Shown here in pieces: positions 33,069 to 43,900 of a stretch of 64,000 nt of DNA; position 1 is the stretch's first letter; the number at the start of each line of letters is the position of its first letter. The notes below the pieces were generated by a model. The model worked only from the letters and a program-made list of their open reading frames with translations. It was not told the DNA's origin and made no database searches. Source of the stretch: JAFGNV01 sp964612485 (lineage in GTDB: Bacteria; Chloroflexota; Anaerolineae; 4572-78; J111). The translations under genes and the position numbers were made by a program. The stretch lies in NCBI GenBank assembly GCA_964612485.1, contig CAZTFF010000014.1, positions 1-64,000 of the forward strand, given 5' to 3'.

Positions 33069-35399
33069 CTATGCCTTGTTACTTTCAGCCTCTGCCTTTA
33101 TTTTTTCAATGTCGTCACCCCGCCAGTGGCGCGTTTCAATCTGCGATTGGGGCGCTTTGGCGTTGCTGGCCGAGTGCAGGGGGATGACAAAGTGGAACTT
33201 ACTGCCCGGCATGGTAGTTTCGTCGTACCCTTCGCTTTCCACCCAGGCTTTGCCGCCATGCGCCCGAGCAATGCCCTTTACCAGCGTTAAGCCCAGGCCC
33301 GGCCCGGCGCCTTTGAATTTTGTTTTGCCGGTGCTGTGGTGGTCGGTATCGTCGATGCGGAAGAATTTTTCAAAAATCCGTTCGTGGTATTTTTTGTCGA
33401 TGCCGATGCCTGTATCTATCACCACGATTTCTACGGCCTGGCCGATGTTGTCCATTACCGTGGGACGGCCTTCAACCGTTACCATGCCGCCGTCGGGGGT
33501 ATATTTGATGGCGTTGCCGATCAGATTTTCAAAAACCTGCATCAAGCGGGTGCCATCTGCCTCTACGGTCGGCAGGTCTTTGACATTGGCCTGGAAGGCG
33601 ATGCGTCGTTCATCGAGCGCGCTGATAAAGGGGCGGGCCGCCTGTTCGATGACTTCATCCAGCGCTACCGGCCCCAGGAACAGATTGATCTCTCCTTCGT
33701 CGGCCTCGGTAACATCAAACATCATATCGACCACGTCCTTCATACGCTCGCTGCCCTTGGCTACGCCTTCGATAATTGATTTGACGTATTGGGGATTTTG
33801 GAGTTCTTCCTCGGTCAGGTCCAGCAGCATGCGTGAATAGCCGTGAATATGGGTAAGCGGCGTTCTCAACTCGTGAGAAGCAATAGACAGAAAATCGCTT
33901 TTATCCTGGTCCAGCCCGGCCAACTGGTTGGTCAGTTCGCCAACTTCCTCGTTGATCATGGAGAGTTGGGTAAACAGGCGGGCGCTGTCGATGGCCAGAG
34001 ACGCCTGCTCGCCCAGCGCCATCATCAGATCAAAATCTTCCTCATAATAGGTGCCGCCTTGGGCCGGCGCGCCGAAGGTCAAGAGGCCGATAAGTTCCCG
34101 CTGGCGGATAATGGGCACATAAAATTCCATTTTTAGCTGGGCCAGCCAGGCTCTCTCATCGTTAGACATTGAGCGGAATCTAGGTAGCGTATCTACATCG
34201 TACTGGCTGATCACTTTGTCGGTTTCCCGCAGCGCGTTGACAAAGGGGCTTTCGCTGGCAAAATAACCCATCGGTATTTCCAGTTCACCCATGCCTACAG
34301 ACGATAGCGGGCGCAGGGCCACATTGCCGCCGCTGCGTTCGTTGATGAAGATAATGCCTCGTTCAATAGCCAGAGTTTCTATCATTAAATTAATGATCGT
34401 ATCGCCCAGCCGGTTCATTTCCAGTACCGAACTGATGGTACGACTGTAACGTTTGATGATCTGCTGTTGATCCTGCGATGTTTTGCCAAAGATGATGCGG
34501 GTAAACAGGCGGTTGCTCATATTCCACAACGGCGGAAGGATCATCGCCAGTAAAACGGATAACAACGCCATCAACCATAAAAGTTGTTCGGTAGGGTAGA
34601 AACCGCGATTGGTGATGATAACGGTTGTGGCCAGGCAGAGAAACAGGATAATGAAAAGTATGACGGTTATGATCAGGTAGCGCAGGGCGCGCCCTAAAAG
34701 CAGCGAAAGATCAGGCGTGTGGTAGCTTAAGACCGTGTAATCCACCAAAATGCTGGACACGGCCAGCAGCGGCAGCCCCACCCAGATAAACAAGGTTGGA
34801 TTAATGAACAAGACCAGGCCGGTCGCGGTCAAAAAAGTGATGGCGACCAGCCAGTACCGCAGCTTATTCAAAAATTGGGCCGGCTGCTGCCGTTTTCTGA
34901 AATCGGAAAAAGTGGCCGCTATGGAGACGCCCAGCCCCAACAGCCAGCCGGCAATCGTGACAAGAAGGGCGGGTGTCAGGGGTAACCCTGCTGCCGCCGA
35001 GGCCGCGGCGGTTTGCCACTCTCTCACATCAAAAGCCAGAAGGCCCCAAACGATCAGCACAATCAAGGCGGCCCCCCAATATTTGATGAGTGCTGCTGTT
35101 TCTCGTTTGAGGAAACTCAGCGTGAGCGCTCCAAATACTAAACCAATTGCCAGTTGAGTGAAGGCGATGATCAGGGTGTAGGTGGTTTCCGGCAGCAGCG
35201 GCAGGGCTAGCAGGTCCAGTAAGCGGGTGAGACTTAGCGCAAAGCTCATAATTAGATAGATGATCAGGTACCAGACCATCGAATCTCGCAGGCGCGCCCG
35301 GAGAAAGGCGGGTATCAACAGAAAGCCCAAAATCAGGGTGACAATTAACGGGACAATACTTTCCTGGGGTATGATGGCGTAATTCAATTCCGTCCTCAC
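33069..35399 (-). CDS. Membrane sensor histidine kinase with GAF domain
   Basis: 776 residues. Eight or so N-terminal hydrophobic helices (residues ~10-300) resemble the 7TM/histidine-kinase-N sensor type. A GAF domain follows (~330-480; IERGIIFINERSGG to LMMALGEQASLAIDSARL), a short coiled coil, HisKA with phospho-His in LSIASHELRTPLTHIHGYSR, and a HATPase with NLIGNAIKYTPDGG, VIDTGIGID and GPGLGLTLVKGIA. No response regulator is adjacent. The GTG start given here lacks a ribosome site; a TTG four codons downstream has GAGG before it and may be the true start. Confidence 0.92.
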   Translation of the reverse strand: MRTELNYAIIPQESIVPLIVTLILGFLLIPAFLRARLRDSMVWYLIIYLIMSFALSLTRLLDLLALPLLPETTYTLIIAFTQLAIGLVFGALTLSFLKRETAALIKYWGAALIVLIVWGLLAFDVREWQTAAASAAAGLPLTPALLVTIAGWLLGLGVSIAATFSDFRKRQQPAQFLNKLRYWLVAITFLTATGLVLFINPTLFIWVGLPLLAVSSILVDYTVLSYHTPDLSLLLGRALRYLIITVILFIILFLCLATTVIITNRGFYPTEQLLWLMALLSVLLAMILPPLWNMSNRLFTRIIFGKTSQDQQQIIKRYSRTISSVLEMNRLGDTIINLMIETLAIERGIIFINERSGGNVALRPLSSVGMGELEIPMGYFASESPFVNALRETDKVISQYDVDTLPRFRSMSNDERAWLAQLKMEFYVPIIRQRELIGLLTFGAPAQGGTYYEEDFDLMMALGEQASLAIDSARLFTQLSMINEEVGELTNQLAGLDQDKSDFLSIASHELRTPLTHIHGYSRMLLDLTEEELQNPQYVKSIIEGVAKGSERMKDVVDMMFDVTEADEGEINLFLGPVALDEVIEQAARPFISALDERRIAFQANVKDLPTVEADGTRLMQVFENLIGNAIKYTPDGGMVTVEGRPTVMDNIGQAVEIVVIDTGIGIDKKYHERIFEKFFRIDDTDHHSTGKTKFKGAGPGLGLTLVKGIARAHGGKAWVESEGYDETTMPGSKFHFVIPLHSASNAKAPQSQIETRHWRGDDIEKIKAEAESNKA

Positions 35400-35486
35400 T
35401 AAAAAAACGTTGGTTAGTGTTGTACTGCGCTCCCTGATTGTATCACAAGTAGGGAGTTGTTGGCAATGCCGGGCTTAAGATTGGGG

Positions 35487-37154
35487 CTATTGTGGCGCGT
35501 TTTCGGCGGTTCCGGCGGGTACCAGCCGGGTAATACCAAGCAGCGGGCGGCCGCTCCGTTCGTAAAAGGCTGCTTCAATATTTTCTTCCAAATCCAGCGG
35601 GCGGTACAACGTTTTGAACATCTGGCTTCGATCAAAAATGATCTCATCGGGCGCGCGCCATAGGTAAAGCGTATTTGGCCGGGAAATGAGCGACTTCAGG
35701 CGAGCTGCCAGCTCCCGATCCGATTCCCAGGCATAGCCAAAAACTTCTACCGGCGTGATTCTCCCGGCGGTGAGATACGTAACCGGCGCGGCCAGGCCCC
35801 AATCCATGGCTGCGACCGGGCCGGCAGTATTTTGGCGCAGCCAATCGCTTAGATCGTAAATTGCATCCGAATGCGTACTCAGCCCGCCACTTTTGTCCAG
35901 CGAGCGGTGATAGGCCAGCGTGTTCATCAATTGGCTGCCCGTCAATAAAAGCAGCAAAACGGCTAATGTAACCAGCGTGAGTCGCTGCCGGGCGGCGCGG
36001 GTGTGCCGGAGGATGAACCAGCTTGATAGCGCAATAGCGATAGCGGGCCAGGGCATCAGCAGCGCGAAATGCGTAACCCATAACGCTGAAACGGTGCCGA
36101 TACTGGTGATGATAACACCCCCCATCACCAAAAAAGGAAAGAGAGCAACATTGGCTTTGTCAGGCGTTTGATTTTGTCGAAGAATACTTCGCGTAGTCAT
36201 ACAAGCTACAACCAACAATAAACCCAACAAAAGAAGGGAAGGAAGAGGCGTACTCCAAATATCACCCAGATACCACAGGTGGCTGCCGTTGACCATCACG
36301 CCAAATTGCCGGATGCGTTCCAGCAGATTTGCGCCAATCGCCAGGTTATCGACGCCGTAGTAAGAGGTATCGGCGTTTTGGGTAATGTTTAAAAAAGTTC
36401 CACCGGTTTGTAGATTATAAATAAGCAGGGGCCAGCATCCCAGCAAAAATCCTGAAATCATCAACCATACGTTTTTGAGCGGCGGAACCGGCCATGAGAG
36501 TCGGTGCTTGCGCCGGATCGCGTTGATAAGTTCCGGCATGTTCATCAACAGCGCCGCGCCAATGAGGGCCGCTATCAGCCACAGAAACAGAAATTTGGCG
36601 TATAACCCCAACCCGAACAAGAATGATCCGGCGACGGCCCACCGGATTGACCGGTGTTGAAAATACCGCCACCAGCACAATGTTGCGGCCAGGCCAATTG
36701 GCGCGGTGACGGAGGTAACAAATATACCCTGTCGATTCCAGAAGACAAAGGTAGGATCAACAGCCAGCAGCAGCGCCGCCAGCCCGCCTGCCCAACGTTG
36801 GCCGGTTAAATGGGCAGCCAGCAGGTACGCCAGCCACAACGTAATGCCGCCGGCCAGCAGGGTCATGGTTCGCAGGGCTGCCGGTGTTGGGCCAGCAATG
36901 GCAATAAAAGGCAGCGCCAGATAGGTGTTGATCGCGCCGATGTAATCCTGGGTCATCAACGGAAACCGCTGCCCGCCCACCACCAGGCCGTGGTCTCGAA
37001 ACGTTGTTACGGGCTGATTGCGGAGCAGTTGCAGCGCGGGTACGGCTTCAAAAGCTTCATCGTAATGGAGACCGGGCAGATCGAGTTGATAGAATCCGGC
37101 GCTGAAATAAATAACCAGGGGGATCAGCCAGGCAAACCGGGAGAAACGGGTCAT
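35487..37154 (-). CDS. GT39-type membrane glycosyltransferase
   Basis: 555 residues with about ten membrane helices. The first loop has LPGLHYDEAFEAVPALQLL, the acidic catalytic motif of dolichyl/polyprenyl-phosphate mannosyltransferase-like (PMT_2) enzymes. A long periplasmic tail (residues ~430-555) follows. It is 5 bases downstream of the FecR-like gene and likely forms one unit with it and the DUF2723 gene for making or anchoring a surface glycan. Confidence 0.85.
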   Translation of the reverse strand: MTRFSRFAWLIPLVIYFSAGFYQLDLPGLHYDEAFEAVPALQLLRNQPVTTFRDHGLVVGGQRFPLMTQDYIGAINTYLALPFIAIAGPTPAALRTMTLLAGGITLWLAYLLAAHLTGQRWAGGLAALLLAVDPTFVFWNRQGIFVTSVTAPIGLAATLCWWRYFQHRSIRWAVAGSFLFGLGLYAKFLFLWLIAALIGAALLMNMPELINAIRRKHRLSWPVPPLKNVWLMISGFLLGCWPLLIYNLQTGGTFLNITQNADTSYYGVDNLAIGANLLERIRQFGVMVNGSHLWYLGDIWSTPLPSLLLLGLLLVVACMTTRSILRQNQTPDKANVALFPFLVMGGVIITSIGTVSALWVTHFALLMPWPAIAIALSSWFILRHTRAARQRLTLVTLAVLLLLLTGSQLMNTLAYHRSLDKSGGLSTHSDAIYDLSDWLRQNTAGPVAAMDWGLAAPVTYLTAGRITPVEVFGYAWESDRELAARLKSLISRPNTLYLWRAPDEIIFDRSQMFKTLYRPLDLEENIEAAFYERSGRPLLGITRLVPAGTAENAPQ

Positions 37155-37159
37155 GGGTG

Positions 37160-38407
37160 TTACTCCTGGGCCAGCAGCGAAATGTTGGAGACCATGGCTT
37201 CATAAATCCAGCCGGAGGCGTAAATGCGGATTGAGGTGATAAAGGCCGGTTTGGCCGGGCCTAAGGTGGTCAATAAATTTACCGACTCATAGGGGTACCA
37301 GATGTAGCGCGCAATCCGCTCGCTGGAGTTATCGGGTTGGTTGTAGATGATGAAATTTTCGGGCGGGGGTTCGTAATAAAAGCCGTGGAACCAATCCCGG
37401 TTGTTGCCTTCGGCGTCTTTGTAGGCGATGTGTAACATAATGGGGTACTCTGAGCCTAAATGGCCGCCGCCCGACAGCGATTGTCCCACTAATCGTACTT
37501 CGGCAAAAATCCGGAGCGATTGAAAATCTCTCACATCTTTGTTGACTTCCTGAATGACGCCGGTTTCCGAATGAACGTTGTCTTCTCCCTCGCTTTGTAA
37601 GACCAGTACATTTCGCCGGTCAAAATTGATCACATCGATAGACGTCGATACCCCTTCAATGGGTTCGATGCTGTAGATTTCCCAGGCATTCTGAAAGGCG
37701 GGGCTAAAAAAACCGGTGCCGCCCAGCAAATCTTGCGCCGCCGGCAGCGGTGCCCGGAGAACATCGGCCTTTACAACGGCGCGCTGTTCGGCTTCAAGTT
37801 GGGTGGCCCGCCCCGCGCCGATGATCCGCGCCTGGCCGAGCCGGGAGGTTACTTGCACTTCTTCCTCTTCAACATCAATCGAAAAACTGCCCTGATCCAA
37901 CTCTACTCTGGCGTAGGGCGTAAGAATATCAAGTTGAAGGTCCTCGCGGCTGCGGGCCGTGGTGACTCTGATCCGGCCATCGTCCACGTTTATTGTAATT
38001 TGGGTGGGTCTGGCGCTGATGTCGAAGCGGGGCCGGCGCGCCTCTTCCAGGTTGATGTGGGTGTTACTGTAGAGGGTCAAACTGCTGTCATCGGCAAAGG
38101 TGAGAATAGCTTGAGAGGTATCATTGGTGGCGATATTGGACGACTCTTCAACCGTGGTGGTATTGCCGTCGGTGAGCGAGGAGGACAATTCGGTGCCGGA
38201 GTCATCCAGCAGAACGGTTCCGCGCACCGAGGTGATCTCGGTTGAAAGTGGCACGGTAGCGTTCACCACGTACCAATACAACCCGGCGGGGATGAGAATC
38301 GCCAGTAGAGAAAATATACCAAAAGCGATCAGTAGTATGGCCCAGCCAACGCGCTCAGGTTGGGTTTGCCTTAATTCTTGGAAGCGGGTGTTGATGTTAA
38401 GATTCAT
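37160..38407 (-). CDS. FecR-like membrane-anchored protein
   Basis: 415 residues. One N-terminal membrane helix (AILLIAFGIFSLLAILIPAGLYW) is followed by a FecR-like beta domain (GTVLLDDSGTELSSSLTDGN, SSLTLYSNTHINLEE, RIRVTTARSREDLQL, TPYARVELDQGSFSIDV) and a C-terminal galactose-binding-like domain of ~200 residues (SGGGHLGSEYPIMLHIAYKD, WYPYESVNLL). FecR domains normally relay signals to ECF sigma factors; none is present here, so this one is probably a structural surface sensor. It sits between two glycosyltransferase genes. Confidence 0.78.
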   Translation of the reverse strand: MNLNINTRFQELRQTQPERVGWAILLIAFGIFSLLAILIPAGLYWYVVNATVPLSTEITSVRGTVLLDDSGTELSSSLTDGNTTTVEESSNIATNDTSQAILTFADDSSLTLYSNTHINLEEARRPRFDISARPTQITINVDDGRIRVTTARSREDLQLDILTPYARVELDQGSFSIDVEEEEVQVTSRLGQARIIGAGRATQLEAEQRAVVKADVLRAPLPAAQDLLGGTGFFSPAFQNAWEIYSIEPIEGVSTSIDVINFDRRNVLVLQSEGEDNVHSETGVIQEVNKDVRDFQSLRIFAEVRLVGQSLSGGGHLGSEYPIMLHIAYKDAEGNNRDWFHGFYYEPPPENFIIYNQPDNSSERIARYIWYPYESVNLLTTLGPAKPAFITSIRIYASGWIYEAMVSNISLLAQE

Positions 38408-38491
38408 ACGGTTTATGTGGATAAGACAGCTGTTTTTTGAATTTCAATGCGCATCACTCTTACAAGGCCACAATTGTACCACAACATGGGT

Positions 38492-40579
38492 TTATTCAGA
38501 AGTTACTTCGAGCAAACCGATTTCCAGCCCGTTGCCCATCCCCCGGATGAGGCCCGGTTCCGGTTGGGTGTACATGCCGGCGCGCACGGTGTAGTTGCCC
38601 GGTGGGATGCCGGGGGGCAGCGTGATGGTGTGTTGGTCTCGAAGGGTTTTTCCAGGCTGCCAGAGGCTGCTGGGGTAATAGATGCCCCCCGGCCGGTGAT
38701 CGCTTTGGGCCACGCCCTGGCCCTGGTTGTTTACCAGATGGACGTAGCTGGTGTATTGGGTTGACAGCGCCTGAATCGGCTGCCAGTAGAGCGTAATGTT
38801 TACCGAACTGCCGGGTTGTACCGGCACCGGCTTGGTTGAAACATCGTAACCGATGAGTTTGATGGTTTCAGTGTAGGTTGCGCCATCGGCGGTGGTGAAA
38901 CTGATTTCCGGCAGCAGCTTTTCCACAGTATAGGTGGGCGAGAGAGAAAGGGACGTTGCCTGGTACAAAGTTTCTACCGGCGTTAGATCTGCTTTGAGAC
39001 TCAGGCCGTCCATCGGTTTGATGAGGTAAACCGGCCGCCGCGAGGCCAGGGCCTGTTCCAAAACCCCGCCTACCGTGGCATAGGCCGGATCGCTGACAAT
39101 CAAAGGAAAAAGCCCCAACAGATCGGGGCGGCGGCCTTCAACATACTGGTAATACCACATCGGCATAATTTCATTCCGGTCATTGCTGATTAACACGGCA
39201 CCGTTGGGCAGGGGCATCGATAAGATTTTTTGCCAGCGGTCCCGGGCCGTGGTGTGATCCCGCCGGTTGACATCGATATTTTGTAAAAACAACGGCAGCA
39301 GTGTTACCACAAACCAGAGGGCCAGCAGCCCGATAACCGAGAATTGGTAGGCGCGTTTGCCCAGCCTTTGTTCGATATTGGCAAAGGCCGTCTGCGCCTT
39401 TCCCCCTGCCGATAGTTTGCGTTGGACAAAGTGTTGAGCCAGTCCGTGAGCCAGCCCCAGCGCCCCCACGCCGATCCATAAACAAACCATCCACCAGACC
39501 GGGATGAACAGCACATAAACATCGCCGATGAAATAGATCAGGTTGAAGGCGGTAAAGGTGAGGCTACCCAGCCCGGTTAACCACAGCAGCCTGATTTGTC
39601 GCCGCTGCCACAGGGTGATCAATCCTGCCAGCGCCAACGCAACCCCCGGCCACCCGACCTGCTGAAGAAGCAATTGGCCCACCAAAAAAAACCGGTCCGG
39701 CCCGATGGCGGCCGGTTGGATTTCGCCGGTAAACACAGCCGCGTTGATATGATCCCAGAAGCCGGCCAGGGAATTGTCGTACAAAATCAACGTTTGTGAG
39801 GGGCTGAGAGAGAGGGTAGCGTAAGGCGTGAAAGGGGCCACAACCGGCAGGTAAAGATACAGCAGCAGGGGCGCAACAAAAACAATGGCGTGGGTTACAA
39901 TAGATTTTGGTGTGAAGGGAATAATCTTGGTTAGATGGCCGGCTGATAAAAATAAAAAAAGAACCACCGCCGGAAGCAGCAAAATAATGGTACGATGATG
40001 AGTCAGGCCCAGGCCAAATAAAAAGGCCAGCAGCAATGTTAACGAAGGCGTTGGCTGGCCTGTGGTTTCAAGTTGGGTGCCAAGACGCAGCGCCAGCCAC
40101 ACAATCAAGGTCACAAACAAGGCGTGCAGGGTGTAAACCTCGGCAATAAGAGCCTGGCTCCAAAAGGTACGGCTGATCGCAAACGTGAGCGCGGTCATAG
40201 CCGCCGCGCTAATTTGCGCCGCCCGCGGCGTTTCGGTCAACACAAGACTGAGTAGATGCCGACCCGCGCCATAGGTGAGGCCCACCACCACTGCGGCAAA
40301 AATCGCCGAAAGCAAATTCATCCGCCAGGCGACCTCGCCCGCAAAAAACAGGTGGCTCCACAGCCAACCCAGCAGGGTGTAGAGCGGATAGCCGGTCGGG
40401 TGGGCAATGCCCGGCAGCCAGGGCACAAATTGAAACTCGCCGCCGTCTGCTTCTAAAACGGTAGGCGCCAGCGTGAACGTATAAAGCGCCAGCGCGCCCA
40501 GCGTCAAGCTTATGCCCACCCAGCTATCCCACCGGGACGTTGCTTGTTGGGCAACGGTATGTTTCGTTTCGTATTTCAT
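38492..40579 (-). CDS. DUF2723 membrane protein (putative protein O-glycosyltransferase)
   Basis: 695 residues. The family hallmark YTFTLAPTVLEADGGEFQF and AHPTGYPLYTLLGWLW lies near the N-terminus, where the Asp/Glu pair is the likely catalytic site of a GT-C fold. About ten helices follow, then a C-terminal beta-sandwich (residues ~545-695) similar in layout to the tail of the GT39 enzyme at 28.4-30.4 kb, including VNNQGQGVAQSDHRPGG. DUF2723 members are linked to O-mannosylation and gliding-surface glycans. Substrate unknown. Confidence 0.87.
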   Translation of the reverse strand: MKYETKHTVAQQATSRWDSWVGISLTLGALALYTFTLAPTVLEADGGEFQFVPWLPGIAHPTGYPLYTLLGWLWSHLFFAGEVAWRMNLLSAIFAAVVVGLTYGAGRHLLSLVLTETPRAAQISAAAMTALTFAISRTFWSQALIAEVYTLHALFVTLIVWLALRLGTQLETTGQPTPSLTLLLAFLFGLGLTHHRTIILLLPAVVLFLFLSAGHLTKIIPFTPKSIVTHAIVFVAPLLLYLYLPVVAPFTPYATLSLSPSQTLILYDNSLAGFWDHINAAVFTGEIQPAAIGPDRFFLVGQLLLQQVGWPGVALALAGLITLWQRRQIRLLWLTGLGSLTFTAFNLIYFIGDVYVLFIPVWWMVCLWIGVGALGLAHGLAQHFVQRKLSAGGKAQTAFANIEQRLGKRAYQFSVIGLLALWFVVTLLPLFLQNIDVNRRDHTTARDRWQKILSMPLPNGAVLISNDRNEIMPMWYYQYVEGRRPDLLGLFPLIVSDPAYATVGGVLEQALASRRPVYLIKPMDGLSLKADLTPVETLYQATSLSLSPTYTVEKLLPEISFTTADGATYTETIKLIGYDVSTKPVPVQPGSSVNITLYWQPIQALSTQYTSYVHLVNNQGQGVAQSDHRPGGIYYPSSLWQPGKTLRDQHTITLPPGIPPGNYTVRAGMYTQPEPGLIRGMGNGLEIGLLEVTSE

Positions 40580-40837
40580 CGCCCGGCATTATAACACGGA
40601 AGCCGGGGAGAGATAAATAAACGCCCTGGAATAATCGCTGTCATTTGTTGTTTTCTCCTCTATCAAAAGTCAGGTATTGATAGCCTCTCTTTTGCCCACG
40701 CCCGACCAACGCTATAACCGTCGCTCAAATATAGGTCATCGGTCTGGAAAAATAAGCCGGGATGTGCTACCATACTATGTGTGCAACGGTATTACATCAC
40801 GTTTCTGCCATCGAACCGTTGCTATTCTCAAAATCCA

Positions 40838-40905
40838 CAGATAACACAGACTTGCGCAGATCAAAAAAATTTTATCTGTGAGTATCTGTGTTATCTGTGA
40901 ACCAT
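40838..40905. repeat. Long inverted repeat CACAGATAACACAGA / TCTGTGTTATCTGTG
   Basis: A 15-bp arm and its near-perfect complement separated by about 35 bases, just before the macroglobulin gene, with a further ATCTGTG copy inside. Motifs of this kind are widespread dispersed repeats in environmental genomes. The remainder of the 40,580-40,920 gap shows no gene or clear promoter. Confidence 0.7.
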
Positions 40906-40920
40906 TTTAACGAGGTCACT

Positions 40921-43900
40921 ATGAAAAAAATAACCCTGCCACTCATAACTTTGATTCTTTTGGTTCTCATCGCCGCCTGCACGCCCGGCGCAACGCCCGT
41001 GCCCCAGCCGGATCCATCCGAGCCAACCGACGCGCCCGCTGCCCAAACCATCACCGAGAAACCAACCGCCACTCAGGTTCCCACGGCAACATCGCTCCCC
41101 ACGCCAACCCCCCAACCCATCCCTCCCCTGGTGGTCCGCACCAGCCCGGAACGGGGCGAGGAACAGCCGGTTGACGCGCCCATCGTCATTGAATTCGATC
41201 AGCCGATGGACCGCGACAGCGTGGAAAAAGCCTTCGCCATCGAACCCGGCGCCAGCGTGGACGGTACCTTTGACTGGCTCGATGATCAAACCGTGCAATT
41301 TACCATGGATGAAGGGCTGGACCGCGGTGAACGGTACAAAGTCCGCGTGGTGGCTTCGGCCCAGAGCGCGGCGGGCTTGGAGATGCAGCGCCCCTTTGAA
41401 CTGCGCTTCAGCACCGTTGGCTTTTTGGAAGTGACCGATGTTCAGCCCGCCGGCGGCAGCGAGCAGATTCTGCCCGATACCATCGTCACCGTGGCCTTTA
41501 ACCGCCCGGTAGTGCCGCTCAACGCCATTGAAGATGCCGCCGGCCTGCCCGATCCTCTTACCTTTGTGCCGCCGGTAACGGGCGAAGGCCAATGGCTCAA
41601 CACGTCCATTTATCAATTCACGCCCGACGAGGGTTTTCAACCCTCCACCGAATACACCGCCCGCGTAGCCCAGGGCCTCACCGACGCGCTGGGTCAGGCC
41701 GCGCTGGAAGATGATGTCGAATGGTCCTTCACCACCTTTACCCCTGCCGTCATCGGCAGCACGCCGGCGGACGGCGATATTTATGTCAGCCCCACGCCCG
41801 TCATCAGCCTGACCTTCAACCAGCCCATGGATCACAACAGCGTGGCCGAAAACTTTATGCTGGTGGACAGCGAAACCGAAGCGATCATTCCCGGCACCTT
41901 TGCCTGGACCGATGTTCCGCTGGAAAAACCTGAGGGCGATGACCGCGCCGGTTACTACGATTATGAATATGATGAAGGCGAAGGCCCCGCCGCTATCGGC
42001 GTGGAAACCGCGGCCTTTACACCGGATGACTCCCTGGAATTTGACCGCATCTACCGCGTCTTGCTGCCGGAAGGGGCCCGGGGCGAGATTGCCGGCGCCA
42101 AAACCCAGGATACGTTTACCGCTTCTTTCACCGTAACCCCCAACCCGGAAATTATGAGCACCTATCCCGCCGATGGCGATGAACGCATCTCGCCGTGGGA
42201 ACGATTGGAAGTAACCTTTAACGCGCCGATGAACCCCGACAGCCTGGTGTTTGGTGAAAATCTCATCATCGAACCCACCGTGGCCGTCACCGAGGTATAT
42301 ACCTACTGGCGCAGCAGCAACACCGAACTGATTGTCAACTTCCCCACCGAGGCCAGTAGCCAATACGAAGTGACGTTGGGCGACGATATTGAGGGCCGCT
42401 ACGGGCAAATACTCGACGCTCCTACCACCATCGCCTGGGAAACCCGCGCCGCCGACCCGCTGCTCTACCTCCATAGCCCCGGCCGCATTGCCACCTACAA
42501 CGCCTACACCGATACGCTGGCCTACATCACCGTCCGCAATCTAAGCCGCGTTGATTTCAATTTGTACCGCATGTCGCAAAGCGCCTTTATCGGGGTAAAC
42601 GGCGATCACTGGTGGGATGCCTGGGACGAATACCGGCCCGAAACGGAAAATCTATTAGGCCAGTGGAGCATCGAAACCGGCCCCGCGCTCAACCAAAACG
42701 CCATCTACGAGGTTGATCTGGCCCGGGAAAGCGGCCTGGGCAACACCCTGCCGCCCGGCCTCTATTACCTGGCCGTTTCGTCTGATACGGACGCCGTCTA
42801 TCCCGAAGCCGCCGGCAGTTACAATCGCGGGCCGGAGCGCCAGATGCTGGTGGTCAGCAAATACAACATTACCCTCAAATCAACCGGCACCGAGGCCCTG
42901 GCCTGGTTGACCGACTTGCAGAGCGGCCAGCCCGTTGAAGAGATCGACATCACTTTTACCGAGGATGATCCCAACCCGGAAACATGGCTGGGCGAATCCG
43001 TTACCCAAAACGATGGTGTGGCCACCACCGAATACGATCCCCTCCAAGACACTTATGCGCCCCGTTTTGCTTTTGCCGGCGATCCCAACGACCCCGACGA
43101 GAATTTTGCCGTCGCCCTCAGCAACTGGGCCGAGGGCATTGAGCGCTACCAGTTTGACAACATCTACACCGAAGATTACCAGCAGCCCTACAATGCCCAC
43201 TTCTATACCGACCGCAGCATCTACCGCCCCGGCCAAACCGTCAACTTTAAAGGCGTGCTCCGCGCCGACGACGACGCCCGCTACAGCCTGCCCTCGATGC
43301 AAGACAGCGTGCAAATCAGAATTATGGACAGCCAGGGCAAGGAATTATTTAATGATGACCTGCCCCTGAGCGAGTTTGGCACCGTCCACGGCTCCTTTGA
43401 ACTGGACGAGAACGCCGCCCTGGGCTTTTACACCCTGGAAGGGCTGTATGATGAAAATTATTCGTTTTATGATGACTTCCAGGTAGCCGCTTACCGCAAA
43501 CCGGAATTCATTGTGGAGGTGTCTACCGACAAACCGGAATACACCCAGGGCGATGACATCAAAGTGACGGCCAGCGCCGAATTCTTTTTTGGCGGGCCGG
43601 TGTCTAACGCCCAGGTGCGCTGGACCCTGCTGTCGGATGATTATTTTTTCCGTTACGAAGGGAAGGGATTTTACGACTTCACCGATTACGATTTCAGCCG
43701 CCGCAACCTTGATAACTACGTTTCCGGCTACGGCGAAACCATTGCCGAAGGCGAAGGCGTGACCGACGACGAGGGCCGCTTCACCTTTGAGGTTGAAGCC
43801 GATATTGCCGAAAAAATTGCCAGCCAGCGCTACACCTTTGATGTAGTCATCACCGACATCAACAATCAAGAGGTCGCCGGCCAGGCCAGCGCCGTGGTCC

